From Candidatus Cryosericum hinesii (GTDB taxonomy: Bacteria; Caldisericota; Caldisericia; Cryosericales; Cryosericaceae), in NCBI RefSeq assembly GCF_003570985.1, contig NZ_QXIW01000007.1:22066-86065 (forward strand): DNA of 64,000 nt, given 5' to 3'. Positions 35,518 to 43,410 of this stretch are shown here, piece by piece; the first letter of the stretch is position 1; every line of letters starts with the position of its first letter. Made by a program: the position numbers and the translations under genes. The notes under the pieces are model-generated. The model searched no databases, was not told the DNA's origin, and saw only the letters and a program-made list of their open reading frames with translations.

Positions 35518-35741
35518 GGCAGTTGTTTCCAAAATGGAAATGGTTCAACCTGAAAGATGACGTCGGACGTCTCGACAGATCGAGTCCAACAGCATGGGTG
35601 CAATCCTGGCTCGCTGAGCGGGGTTGACCATTCTGTTGACGCCAACAAGATGGTCGGTCTTGGCTCTGGTCATCAGGGGGTGAGGATGTAGTGCTGGCAC
35701 GACACGCCAGACCATTTCGCTACGATTCTTCATAATGCAAC
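35518..35741 (+). repeat. long direct repeat, copy 2 (about 224 bp)
   Basis: Second copy of the element at 29762-29990, same orientation, from GGCAGTTGTTTCCAAAATGG to CATAATGCAAC. The gene-free stretch 35347-35797 consists of about 170 bases without recognised features, this repeat, and the AbiE promoter/operator that starts eight bases after the repeat. The two copies bound a segment of about 5.5 kb with three genes. Confidence 0.85.
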
Positions 35742-35748
35742 TTAGCTC

Positions 35749-35786
35749 TTGCCATGACGTGACCATTTTGATACAATAATGGTCAC
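35749..35786 (+). promoter_or_regulatory. AbiE promoter with embedded palindromic operator
   Basis: TTGCCA (35749-35754) and TACAAT (35772-35777) are spaced by 17 bases, an excellent sigma70 promoter. A perfect inverted repeat, GTGACCATT (35759-35767) and AATGGTCAC (35778-35786), brackets the -10 box. Binding there would block RNA polymerase. AbiEi antitoxins are known to repress their own operons through inverted repeats, so this is its likely operator. Confidence 0.8.
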
Positions 35787-35797
35787 GAGGTGATGAG

Positions 35798-36418
35798 ATG
35801 AAACCAGATACGATCAAGCAAAGAATTGAAGAGCACATAAAACACGGTCACAAGAACAGCATCTACATGCTGACAGATTTCACTGACCTTGGGAACTACT
35901 CAGGCGTGAAAGAGGCCGTTTCAAAACTGACGGCAGAAGGCAAACTGCTTCGGGTGAAGAGGGGTATCTATGAGAGCCCATACTACAGCTCCTTTTTGCA
36001 GGAAGAGGTGGAAGCATCGCCTCTCGATGTTGCGAAGAAGATAGCGAGGAAGAACCGGTGGACGATCGCGCCAAGTGGAAATACCGCATTGAACGCGTTG
36101 GGACTCTCAACGCAGGTCCCGGCGGAGTATCACTTTGTGAGCAGCGGGACAAACAAGGAAGTAGACCTAGGAGGGATCAAGCTCTATTTCAAGCACGTTC
36201 CGCCGAAGGAAATAGCGGGGATTTCCGCCAAGAGCGCATTGATCATCGAAGCCATCAAGGCTCTCGGCAGGACAGGAATGGATGATTCTGTGAGAGCCAA
36301 AATCGCTGGGGTGTTGTCTAGTACCGAGAAGGAAAGACTGGCCCGTGAATCCAAGACGAGCAGAGTGTGGGTGGCCGAAGAAATCAGGAAGATCTTGGCG
36401 GCGACATGTACCAAATAG
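35798..36418 (+). CDS. AbiEi-type antitoxin / transcriptional repressor (type IV TA, DUF6088-like)
   Basis: A 206-residue protein with an N-terminal winged HTH (NSIYMLTDFTDLGNYSGVKE, AVSKLTAEGKLLRVKRGIYE) and a C-terminal AbiEi-like domain (TIAPSGNTALNALGLSTQVP, KSALIIEAIKALG). In the AbiE family the antitoxin counteracts the nucleotidyltransferase toxin without binding it and represses the operon. ATG 35798 is preceded by GAGGTGAT. The following toxin gene overlaps its 3' end by 13 bases. A perfect operator covers the promoter. The pair stands immediately outside the right copy of the long direct repeat. Confidence 0.88.
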   Translation: MKPDTIKQRIEEHIKHGHKNSIYMLTDFTDLGNYSGVKEAVSKLTAEGKLLRVKRGIYESPYYSSFLQEEVEASPLDVAKKIARKNRWTIAPSGNTALNALGLSTQVPAEYHFVSSGTNKEVDLGGIKLYFKHVPPKEIAGISAKSALIIEAIKALGRTGMDDSVRAKIAGVLSSTEKERLARESKTSRVWVAEEIRKILAATCTK

Positions 36419-37422
36419 CAAACGAGGACGCCAACAATAGGGGCGAACTCTTTAATAGAACGGCTCGCAGAATGGGCGTCAGCGAGACGATTGTGGAGAA
36501 GGACTTCTGGGTATGCTTTCTCCTGGATCTGCTTTTCCATCATAGCCAGGATGCGATGCACTTCTGTTTCAAAGGGGGCACGAGTCTATCCAAGGGATAT
36601 GGCGTCATACGACGCTTCTCGGAGGACATCGATCTGATCCTGGACTGGCGGCTGCTGGGATATTCCAGAGATGAACCATGGGCTGAGAGAACGAACAACC
36701 AGCAAGATCATCTTAGCGAGGAAATGGGTGAAAGGACAAACAAGTACTTGACTGAAGTGCTCATGCCAGAAATCGACGGTCTGGCCGGAACATACGTCAG
36801 AGAACAGGTACAACTTCATGTCGAAGGAAACGGCGAGCAGACCATCTGTTTCGCCTACCCGCACCTCTTCCATGATTCATACGTCATGCCGGAAGTACGA
36901 TTAGAGATCGGGGCTTTGGCAGCATGGACTCCATGTGGAGATAAGATGGTTCACCCATATGCTGCCGACTACTACCCTGATTTGTTCAAGCAAGCCAATA
37001 CCGCTATTCGGACAGTGGAAGCCAGGAGAACGTTTTGGGAGAAGGCGACCATTCTTCACAGAGAAGCGCACCGGACGGATGGGAGACTGCCGGAACGGTA
37101 CTCACGGCATTACTATGACCTGTATATGCTGTCGCAAACACCCATTAAGGAAGAGGCACTTGAGGATCTGGCATTACTGAAAACGGTAGTCTGCTTCAAT
37201 GAGAAATTTTATCGTTCATCGTGGGCACGGTACGAGGACGCGACGCCGGAGAAGATCAGACTCGTGCCGTCAGATGCAACAATCGCAATGCTTGCGGAGG
37301 ATTACCGCAACATGCAGGAAATGCTCTTTGGAGACAAAATCCCATTTGGCACAATCATGCAAGGATTAGGAAAACTCGAGTCAGAAATGCATCAGTTGGA
37401 CGCGACAACTGGAGTTGTGTAA
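36406..37422 (+). CDS. AbiEii-type nucleotidyltransferase toxin
   Basis: A 338-residue toxin of the DNA polymerase beta-like nucleotidyltransferase fold. Key motifs: FKGGTSLSKGYGVIRRFSED then IDLIL, giving the GGTSLSK nucleotide site and the Asp-x-Asp metal pair (EDIDL), and later EVRLEIGA and SRHYYDLYML. Relatives modify tRNA 3' ends and halt growth during phage infection. The frame opens at 36367, but ATG 36406 matches the usual N-terminus and overlaps the antitoxin stop; its ribosome site is poor, so it is probably translated by coupling, which would keep toxin low. It is the second of two AbiE pairs' toxins in the window to carry this motif set. Confidence 0.9.
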   Translation: MYQIANEDANNRGELFNRTARRMGVSETIVEKDFWVCFLLDLLFHHSQDAMHFCFKGGTSLSKGYGVIRRFSEDIDLILDWRLLGYSRDEPWAERTNNQQDHLSEEMGERTNKYLTEVLMPEIDGLAGTYVREQVQLHVEGNGEQTICFAYPHLFHDSYVMPEVRLEIGALAAWTPCGDKMVHPYAADYYPDLFKQANTAIRTVEARRTFWEKATILHREAHRTDGRLPERYSRHYYDLYMLSQTPIKEEALEDLALLKTVVCFNEKFYRSSWARYEDATPEKIRLVPSDATIAMLAEDYRNMQEMLFGDKIPFGTIMQGLGKLESEMHQLDATTGVV

Positions 37423-37634
37423 TTGAGAACACCCAAGTCTTGGCAGAGGCACAAGGCTGCTTCCTCGATGTCGCTTCTGGCGAGTTGTATCGCGGCCGTA
37501 TGGGCAGGGACTACGCAGTGGCCCCGCGATGCAATGTCATGCTGGCGGCCATGCAAAACGGTGATACGGTACCAGCTGCACTTCCAAAAGGGAGAAGGGC
37601 AACACTCACGATCCGGTATCTCTTACCGAGATAA
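37423..37634 (+). other. unassigned open frame in the 474-base gap 37423-37896
   Basis: One frame through 37423-37634 reads AEAQGCFLDVASGELYRGRM, then DYAVAPRCNVMLAAMQNGDT and RRATLTIRYLLPR before a stop. The composition looks protein-like, and the end resembles a domain terminus, but there is no convincing start codon or ribosome site and the toxin stop lies immediately before it. It may be a fragment of an older gene. A TATACT at 37771-37776 could be the -10 of the DegV gene; no -35 fits. Nothing else is seen in this gap. Confidence 0.25.
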
Positions 37635-37896
37635 AGCTGGTTTCGCGAATCACTCCAGCCAAGAGAGGAAGGTCATAGCACGGTCTGATAATTGCCGGCA
37701 ACTGTTGTGAGAAGTCATCACGTAGTCTGAGTTCATTGACGGGAGAGGCAACAGGAGAGGCACACGGTGCTATACTACACTGTGATTGGTGGCTGACGCG
37801 CCCTCTGTCACGGGAGTGTCAGTTGATGAGATCGTCACCCGGGGTATGCTGCTGTGGGCAAGGGAACGGATGCACAAGCGGAGAAAGGAGCCGGCA

Positions 37897-38745
37897 ATGG
37901 CTGTCCACATAGTAACAGACAGCACGGCATGTCTGCCGCAAGCGTATGTTGAAGAGCACGGCGTCACCGTCGTTCCCCTCAGGGTCTCGCTTGACGGCGA
38001 GTACTTTCGCGACGGCATCGACATTACGAACGACGAGTTCTACCGCCGTCTCGTGGCGGGCGCGAAAGGGGGCAGTACGCAGCCGTCGCCTGATGAATTC
38101 GCTTCGTCATATCGTGCCATTCTGGACAAGGACCCTGCAGGAGACATCGTGTCGCTTCACGTCAGTTCACGCCTTTCGGGGACGCTCAATGCGGCTCTCA
38201 CCGGGCGCAACCAGCTGGACACGGTTCACGTGCAGCTGGTAGATACCTGGAATGTTGGTCTCGGTCTCGGATTTCCGGTGATGCGAGCAGTGGAGCTCGC
38301 CGAAGCCGGGGCGCCGCTGTGGCAGGTCGTCGCTGAGGCGGAGGCGCTGTGTCTGCGGACCCATACCTACTTCGTGCTCGACTCTCTCACGTATATCGAG
38401 AGGGGCGGGCGCATTGGAAAGGCTGCTGCCATCACTGCCAACATCCTGAAGATCAAGCCCATTCTTACCTTTACCCAGGGAGTCACGGATGTCGAGGACC
38501 GTCCCCGCACCAAGAAGGTTGCGCTGGAACATCTGTGGGCAATCATCGACAAGCATGTGCAGAAGGGGATCGAATACATCGGGTTCCACTACGGCACCAA
38601 CCGGGCCGAGGTTGAGGGGTTCCAGCATGAGTTCACCTCCAGGTACAACCTGCCGAGCATTCTGGTCCAGCTTGGACCTGTTCTCGGAAACCAGGTGGGG
38701 CCCGATATCCTCGGAGTCATCATCTCGGACAAGAAGCCGCAATAG
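37897..38745 (+). CDS. DegV family fatty-acid-binding protein
   Basis: A 282-residue, two-domain DegV protein that would bind a fatty acid for phosphorylation by the FakA kinase. It begins VHIVTDSTACLPQAYVEEHG (strand plus the TDST lipid-head motif), with GGSTQPSPDEF, VSLHVSSRLSGTLNAAL and the C-terminal SLTYIERGGRIGKAAA and YIGFHYGTN blocks, all diagnostic. The frame extends to 37786, but ATG 37897 has AAAGGAG six bases upstream. No fakA gene is nearby in this window. It is followed by the PQQ-propeller gene on the same strand. Confidence 0.93.
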   Translation: MAVHIVTDSTACLPQAYVEEHGVTVVPLRVSLDGEYFRDGIDITNDEFYRRLVAGAKGGSTQPSPDEFASSYRAILDKDPAGDIVSLHVSSRLSGTLNAALTGRNQLDTVHVQLVDTWNVGLGLGFPVMRAVELAEAGAPLWQVVAEAEALCLRTHTYFVLDSLTYIERGGRIGKAAAITANILKIKPILTFTQGVTDVEDRPRTKKVALEHLWAIIDKHVQKGIEYIGFHYGTNRAEVEGFQHEFTSRYNLPSILVQLGPVLGNQVGPDILGVIISDKKPQ

Positions 38746-38773
38746 CACCGTCACTGCACGGGCCCCTGGCTCG

Positions 38774-40057
38774 ATGAAGACAGAGAACACGACAAGAACG
38801 CAAAGAAAGAAGGAGATCCCTGTCAAGAGATCCGTCGCAGTATTCTTGATAGCCTTGGTTTTGTTTTCTGTCGTTCAGGGGACAAGAGGAGTAGAAATCT
38901 TGAAAGCAGAAACCCAGCCAATATGGCCAATGGAAGGGTACAATACAAAGCATACGGGGCAATGCCCGTATGATACATCAGAGAACAATGGGAATCTCAA
39001 GTGGAAGTTCAAGACAGGCGAGAAGATCTGGTCCTCCCAAGCCATTAGTTCAGATGGAACGATTTATACTGGTTCAAGGGACCGCTACCTCTATGCGCTG
39101 AACCCTGACGGCACGCTCAGGTGGAAGTTCAAGACAGGTGGCTGGATTGTCTCCTCACCTGCTGTTGCTGCAGATGGAACAGTTTACGTAGGTTCAAGAG
39201 ACGAGTATCTCTATGCAATTAACCCTGACGGCACGCTTAAGTGGAAGTTTGAAACAGGCGACGTGATTTACTCTTCCCCTGCTATTGCCTCAGATGGAAC
39301 GATCTACGTGGGAGCAAATATCAACCACCTTGACATCTTCAACTTTTTGCAAAGCTACCTCTACGCACTTAATCCTGATGGAACGCTTAAGTGGAAGTTT
39401 AAAGCAGGTAGAAGGATCCAGACTTCCCCAGCCATTTCTCCAGATGGAACAGTTTATGTAGGGTCCAATGACCGCTATCTCTATGCACTTCATCCTGATG
39501 GTACGCTCAGGTGGAAGTATAAGACAAATGGCAGGATCTGGTCTTCCCCTGCTATTGCAGGAGATGGAACAATCTACGTAGGATCAAATGATCGCTACCT
39601 CTATGCACTTCATCCTGATGGTACGCTCAGGTGGAAATATGAGACAGGCCACTGGATTATCTCTGCGTCTGTCTCTTCTCCAGCCATTTCTTTGGACGGA
39701 ACAATCTATGTAGCGTCATGGGACGGCTACCTGTCTGCAATAAGCCCTGACGGCAATCTTAAGTGGACATTCAAGACAGGTTGGCCCAGTGCTGGTCCAT
39801 TCCAGAGCCTTCTAAAGAAAATGCCTTCCTGGTCGACGGCAGGTCTTGATGAGATTACCTCTTCACCAGTCATTTCTTTGGAGGGAACAATCTACATAGG
39901 GTCAAACAACAACTACCTCTACGCACTGAATGCTGATGGCACACTCAAGTGGAAATTCAAGACAGGCGACGGGATTTTCTCTTCACCAAGAATTTCCTCC
40001 GACGGCACCGTCTATGTAGGGTCTTGGGACGGTTACCTTTATGCAATTGGCGGCTAG
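38774..40057 (+). CDS. exported PQQ-like beta-propeller protein with eight near-identical repeats
   Basis: About 427 residues. A Lys/Arg-rich start and hydrophobic stretch (SVAVFLIALVLFSVVQG) look like a signal peptide or anchor. The rest is eight PQQ-like blades of about 40 residues, each following LKWKFKTG..I.SSPAIS.DGTIYVGS..RYLYALNPDGT; blades 3, 6 and 7 carry insertions. Such propellers act as assembly scaffolds (BamB-like) or enzymes; no quinoprotein active-site residues are evident. The start is unsettled: ATG 38774 lacks a ribosome site, whereas AAAGGAG near 38813 has no usable start codon at the right distance. Blades are similar also in DNA, pointing to recent duplication or ongoing homogenisation. 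Confidence 0.8.
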   Translation: MKTENTTRTQRKKEIPVKRSVAVFLIALVLFSVVQGTRGVEILKAETQPIWPMEGYNTKHTGQCPYDTSENNGNLKWKFKTGEKIWSSQAISSDGTIYTGSRDRYLYALNPDGTLRWKFKTGGWIVSSPAVAADGTVYVGSRDEYLYAINPDGTLKWKFETGDVIYSSPAIASDGTIYVGANINHLDIFNFLQSYLYALNPDGTLKWKFKAGRRIQTSPAISPDGTVYVGSNDRYLYALHPDGTLRWKYKTNGRIWSSPAIAGDGTIYVGSNDRYLYALHPDGTLRWKYETGHWIISASVSSPAISLDGTIYVASWDGYLSAISPDGNLKWTFKTGWPSAGPFQSLLKKMPSWSTAGLDEITSSPVISLEGTIYIGSNNNYLYALNADGTLKWKFKTGDGIFSSPRISSDGTVYVGSWDGYLYAIGG

Positions 40058-40101
40058 TCATCATCTCAGTCGCTCCGGAAAGAAGGCGAAAGGAATTGAA
40101 C

Positions 40102-40818
40102 GTGAGCAATGAAGTGTTGTTCTTTTCGATTGTCATTCCTGCTTACAATGAAGAAAACTATATCGGCAAGACACTCTCTGCGCTGAAGGAGCTGGACTAT
40201 CAGCCCAGCAGGCTTGAGGTCATCATCGTGGAGAATGGTTCCACGGACCGGACGGACAGCGTTGTCGCAGCAAACGCGCCTGTGTCCGCGAAGGTCGTCA
40301 GGATTGCAGAGACAGGGGTTTCACACGCACGAAATCTGGGTGCAGATCTCGTCTCCCAGGCGAGCGACTGGGTCATGTTTCTTGACGCCGATACCTATTT
40401 TGCTCCGACCTTTCTCAGGGAACTTGACCGTTTCCTGAGGGTGAACGCTGGCAGAAACCTGGGGACTGGCATGGTCTCGCTCCGCCCCGTTCCTGACTCG
40501 AGGGTCGCCAGAGGATGGTATCACTTCTACAATTTCATCAGCTATGCCACCCGAACGACCAAGTCTATCCAGTTTATACGCCGGGACCTCCTGAACGACA
40601 TCCGGTACGATGAGAGCCTGACATTCGGAGAGGATGAACAACTGCTCAAGGAATGCCGCCCCCATGTTCGTCACTTCTACTTGAAGACCAGGAGCGTCTT
40701 TTCGTCAACAAGAAGATTCCTGCGGAACGGATGGATACGGGAGCTTTTCACCTCAATTCATCTGATCGTCCTTCCGTATAGGAAAAAGCAATCAATTGAC
40801 TACACGGCTCCCCGCTAG
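40102..40818 (+). CDS. family 2 glycosyltransferase
   Basis: A 238-residue soluble GT-A enzyme with no membrane helices. Motifs: FSIVIPAYNEENYIGKTLSA at the N-terminus, IVENGSTDRT, GVSHARNLGADL and VMFLDADTYF (the metal-binding DAD), then GEDEQLLKEC with the catalytic-base-type ED. Starting at GTG 40102, with AAGGAA about six bases upstream, the protein begins directly at the first strand; the open frame to 39949 overlaps the propeller gene and is not expected to be used. It transfers a sugar to an unknown acceptor. Only 44 bases separate it from the propeller gene, so cotranscription is likely. Confidence 0.85.
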   Translation: MSNEVLFFSIVIPAYNEENYIGKTLSALKELDYQPSRLEVIIVENGSTDRTDSVVAANAPVSAKVVRIAETGVSHARNLGADLVSQASDWVMFLDADTYFAPTFLRELDRFLRVNAGRNLGTGMVSLRPVPDSRVARGWYHFYNFISYATRTTKSIQFIRRDLLNDIRYDESLTFGEDEQLLKECRPHVRHFYLKTRSVFSSTRRFLRNGWIRELFTSIHLIVLPYRKKQSIDYTAPR

Positions 40819-40915
40819 GCAACCATACCAGTATTCACGCAGTCATGTCACCGATCGCGGAGGCACGTACGGAAGGCAGCTGGATTCCCGCCTGCGCCGA
40901 ATGTTCGTGGCGTCT

Positions 40916-42124
40916 CTACAGCATGGTCCAGGGCACCGCGACGATGTTCCTGGCCAGGTGCAGGACGCGCGTGCCGGTATAGATGATGGCGGCCGCGGGG
41001 CATGCCGGCTCCTGTCCCATGTACCAACGCAGGTGCTCCGTGTCGGACCAGGAGACATGGTCACTCAGTTTCACCTCGATGGCAGTCTTCTTCTGGTCGC
41101 GTTCGACGACGAAGTCGACCTCGTGCAGGGGCCCGCGGCGCGTGCGTACAAACCAGATCGAAAGACTGTCCAGGTCCGCGAGCGCTTGGATGCTCGTGCA
41201 GACCAGCGCCTCGAACAGGTGTCCAGCCAGTGTGTCATCAATGGATTCTGGTGTTCTCTTGCCCAGCAGGGAGCAGATGAGCCCGGCGTCGAACAGGTAG
41301 GACTTCCAGTTGCGCCGGACAGATGTCACGCTGGCGAGAGGAGCAGGGGGGACCAGATCCAGCAGGTGAGCTGTCTTTAGTGTCTCCACGTACCTCGCGA
41401 CAGTCGAGGCGCTGACATGGGCGTTGCTCGCAACCGAGGAGTACTCCAGCAGCGATCCGGTCGTGATGGCGATCATGCGCATGACCGCCTGATAGTCGAT
41501 CATCGAGGCGACTGCCGATATGCCGGGCAAGTCACGCTCAATGTATGTCTGGATGTAGCTTTCCCAGAAGAGAGCAGCTTGGGCGGGCATGGCGTCGCGG
41601 ATGCCGGGCAGACAGCCGGTGAACAACACTGTCTTGATATCGGGGACGGCTGACGTGTCCTCCTCTGGCGGCAAGGTACCGTTCAATAGGCCGAGTAACC
41701 AGGACGGCTTGTTTGCACCGCGCCACTCGCTCCACGTGGGCTGGCGCAGGACACTGTACCCCGCACGTCCTGCCAGGCTCTCGTGGATTTGCCGGAGCAG
41801 CAGGAAGTTCGCAGAGCCGCTGAGGACGAAGCGACGCGACCGATCGTCGTCGACTGCTTTCTTGACGGTGATGAAGAGGTCCGGGACACGTTGGGCCTCG
41901 TCGATAACCATACGATCGGCCTGGTTGACGAAACCCTGCGGATCGTTATGGGCCTGGGTCATGGTGGTCAGGTCATCCAGGTTGACGTGCAGGTAATCGG
42001 CGAACATTGGTTCGTTGGACAGAAGGGTACTCTTGCCGGTCTGCCGGGCGCCCGTGAGGGCAAGGACGGGGAAGACATGGTCTGAAAGCTGCAATCGATC
42101 TGCCATCCAGCGTGTTCTGTACAT
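40916..42124 (-). CDS. AAA-type ATPase with DUF4143 domain
   Basis: A 402-residue protein of the large AAA_14-DUF4143 family. It has Walker A LTGARQTGKSTLL (about 25-37), Walker B MVIDEAQRVPDLF, sensor-like FVLSGSANFLLL, then a DUF4143 nuclease-like C-terminal domain ending in SYLFDAGLICSLLGKR, IWFVRTRRGPLHEVDFVVER and KKTAIEVKLSD (Asp, Glu-x-Lys). GTG 42133 lies against the ribosome site, so ATG 42124, eight bases after AGGAGG, is preferred. Function is unknown; some members have been proposed in defence, but this is unproven. It stands alone. Confidence 0.88.
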   Translation of the reverse strand: MYRTRWMADRLQLSDHVFPVLALTGARQTGKSTLLSNEPMFADYLHVNLDDLTTMTQAHNDPQGFVNQADRMVIDEAQRVPDLFITVKKAVDDDRSRRFVLSGSANFLLLRQIHESLAGRAGYSVLRQPTWSEWRGANKPSWLLGLLNGTLPPEEDTSAVPDIKTVLFTGCLPGIRDAMPAQAALFWESYIQTYIERDLPGISAVASMIDYQAVMRMIAITTGSLLEYSSVASNAHVSASTVARYVETLKTAHLLDLVPPAPLASVTSVRRNWKSYLFDAGLICSLLGKRTPESIDDTLAGHLFEALVCTSIQALADLDSLSIWFVRTRRGPLHEVDFVVERDQKKTAIEVKLSDHVSWSDTEHLRWYMGQEPACPAAAIIYTGTRVLHLARNIVAVPWTML

Positions 42125-42263
42125 TGGCGTCACCTCCTGATGCTATTGGCATCATCTCATGGCGGTATTGTACACAATAGCCTCAACAATGCAAGTGAAG
42201 CGTGGTACGGGGGGCACCCATGCATGCGAACATGGCTGGCCAACAGATGCATGGCAGAGAGAC

Positions 42264-42330
42264 TGGATTCCCACCTTCGTCGAGAAATACCCCTCGTATT
42301 GAACTGAAATACTCGGGGGGAATGACGACA
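42264..42330 (-). repeat. composite repeat in the gap 42125-42619, reversed orientation
   Basis: CTGGATTCCCACCTTCGTCG then AAATACCCCTCGTATTG...ATACTCGGGGGGAATGACG: the same element as near 5.3 kb but inverted relative to copies 1-4. A partial copy (CTGGATTCCCGCCTGCGCCG) lies at 40880-40899. The rest of the 495-base gap, including the sequence before csbD, shows no gene I can support; a promoter for the CsbD gene is expected but not clear. Confidence 0.65.
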
Positions 42331-42619
42331 CTGCAGGCAGGCTGTCTTTCTGTCTCAGTCCTTCCCGTGATGGATTTGCTTCGGTATCCGCTCCCATCAG
42401 CCATTGACGCGCATCGCCGATTCTGCTACAACTTAGTAAGGGTATGGCAATGAATGGCGTGGTGCCACCAACCTTATCAGAGAAGGGGTTTGTTGGTGGC
42501 CTGTCTTTGGCATGTGAGATGCAGCTCAGACACGAGGATACGCCATCAACCGGCAGCACGGTCCGGGGTATTGATAAGCGACCGACAAGGGGTTACAGAT
42601 AGCTCAAGGAGGAATTGAC

Positions 42620-42823
42620 ATGGATGCAACCAATGACATTTTGCTTGGCAAGTGGCATGAACTTAAGGGCCACGTGCGAGAGCAGTGGGGAAAACTCACT
42701 GACGATGATCTTACCCAACTGAGTGGCAAGACCGAAGAACTTGCCGGTGTCTTGCAGCAGCGGTATGGCTACGACAAGGCCAAGGCGGAAACTGAGATCA
42801 ACGACTGGCTGAGCAAGCACTGA
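42620..42823 (+). CDS. CsbD-family stress protein
   Basis: A complete 67-residue CsbD protein: LLGKWHELKGHVREQWGKLT, then TDDDLTQLSGKTEELAGVLQ and QQRYGYDKAKAETEINDWL match the family throughout. Usually an abundant small soluble protein of general stress responses with no known enzymatic role. ATG 42620 is preceded by AAGGAGGAATTGAC, a strong ribosome site. It is monocistronic; a stable hairpin lies 85 bases downstream. Confidence 0.93.
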   Translation: MDATNDILLGKWHELKGHVREQWGKLTDDDLTQLSGKTEELAGVLQQRYGYDKAKAETEINDWLSKH

Positions 42824-42907
42824 CCTGACCTCGGGAGCCAAGAAGTAGTATCGGCCTCGTACGCCGTTTGCGTTGGCTTGACGACCCAAAAATAGGGAGA
42901 AAGAAAA

Positions 42908-42933
42908 ACGCCCCCTCAAGGGAGGGGGCGTTT
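42908..42933. terminator. hairpin after csbD
   Basis: AACGCCCCCTC (42908-42918) and GAGGGGGCGTT (42923-42933) are perfect 11-base arms with a four-base loop. On the minus strand the stem runs into TTTTTCTTTC; on the plus strand only three T follow. It and the sequence next to it are near-duplicated at 43382-43403. Confidence 0.6.
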
Positions 42934-42974
42934 GCATCTGGCGTGAGGGAGGCGCTCTCAGTTCTCTGCTCGTT

Positions 42975-43372
42975 GCCGATATGTGATACGCTGCTCAATA
43001 GGTCCGAGTGGTACATGCTCCCGGTTCCCACCTGCGCGGAGAAGCACCCCTCGTATTGGACAAAAGGGCTCGGGGGTATGACGGACCAGGGGCAATCTCT
43101 CCTTCGTCGTTCCTGCGAGTATGGACGACCAAATGACGAGGGCCCTCGTCATTTGGTCGGCTGCTCACCGACAGGCGCTGTTGGAGGGAGTGTCGGGGTT
43201 GGCCGATATGTGATACGCTGCTCATTAGACGCCCAGTGGTACATGCTCCTGGTCAGGGTGGGCTGGCCTTCAACAGCTCACAGCCAAGGACAAGTCTGGA
43301 TTCCCGCATACGCCGAGAGCACCCCTCGCATTAGAAAGAAATGCTCGGGGGGGAATGACGGACCAGGGATAG
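42975..43372. repeat. two-copy intergenic repeat block in the gap 42824-43410
   Basis: GCCGATATGTGATACGCTGC plus TCA occurs at 42975-42997 and 43202-43224, each followed after 17-19 bases by GTGGTACATGCTCC. Both are followed by a reversed composite repeat (about 43030-43090 and 43296-43372) with CACCCCTCG and GGGCTCGGGGG/ATGCTCGGGGGG. A CCAAATGACGA/TCGTCATTTGG palindrome lies near 43128-43160. The gap holds no credible gene: a long plus-strand frame through it is antisense to the BsuPI gene. Confidence 0.75.
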
Positions 43373-43381
43373 GGAAGAAAG

Positions 43382-43403
43382 CGCCCCCTCAGGTGAGGGG
43401 GCG
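43382..43403 (-). terminator. terminator of the BsuPI-domain gene
   Basis: CGCCCCCTC (43382-43390), loop AGGT, GAGGGGGCG (43395-43403), just past the stop at 43411 on the minus strand. A CTTTCTTCC tract follows in that direction. Confidence 0.65.
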
Positions 43404-43410
43404 TCTGCGT

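Noticed and set aside
29762-35741. direct repeats as ends of a classical insertion sequence or transposon
   Set aside because: No transposase, integrase or inverted termini found between or beside them.
37736-37776. TTGACG ... TATACT as promoter for the DegV gene
   Set aside because: The spacer is 29 bases, far from the 16-18 needed; only the -10-like element remains.
39000-40050. regularly spaced DNA repeats suggestive of CRISPR
   Set aside because: They are the coding repeats of a PQQ-like propeller in one continuous frame.
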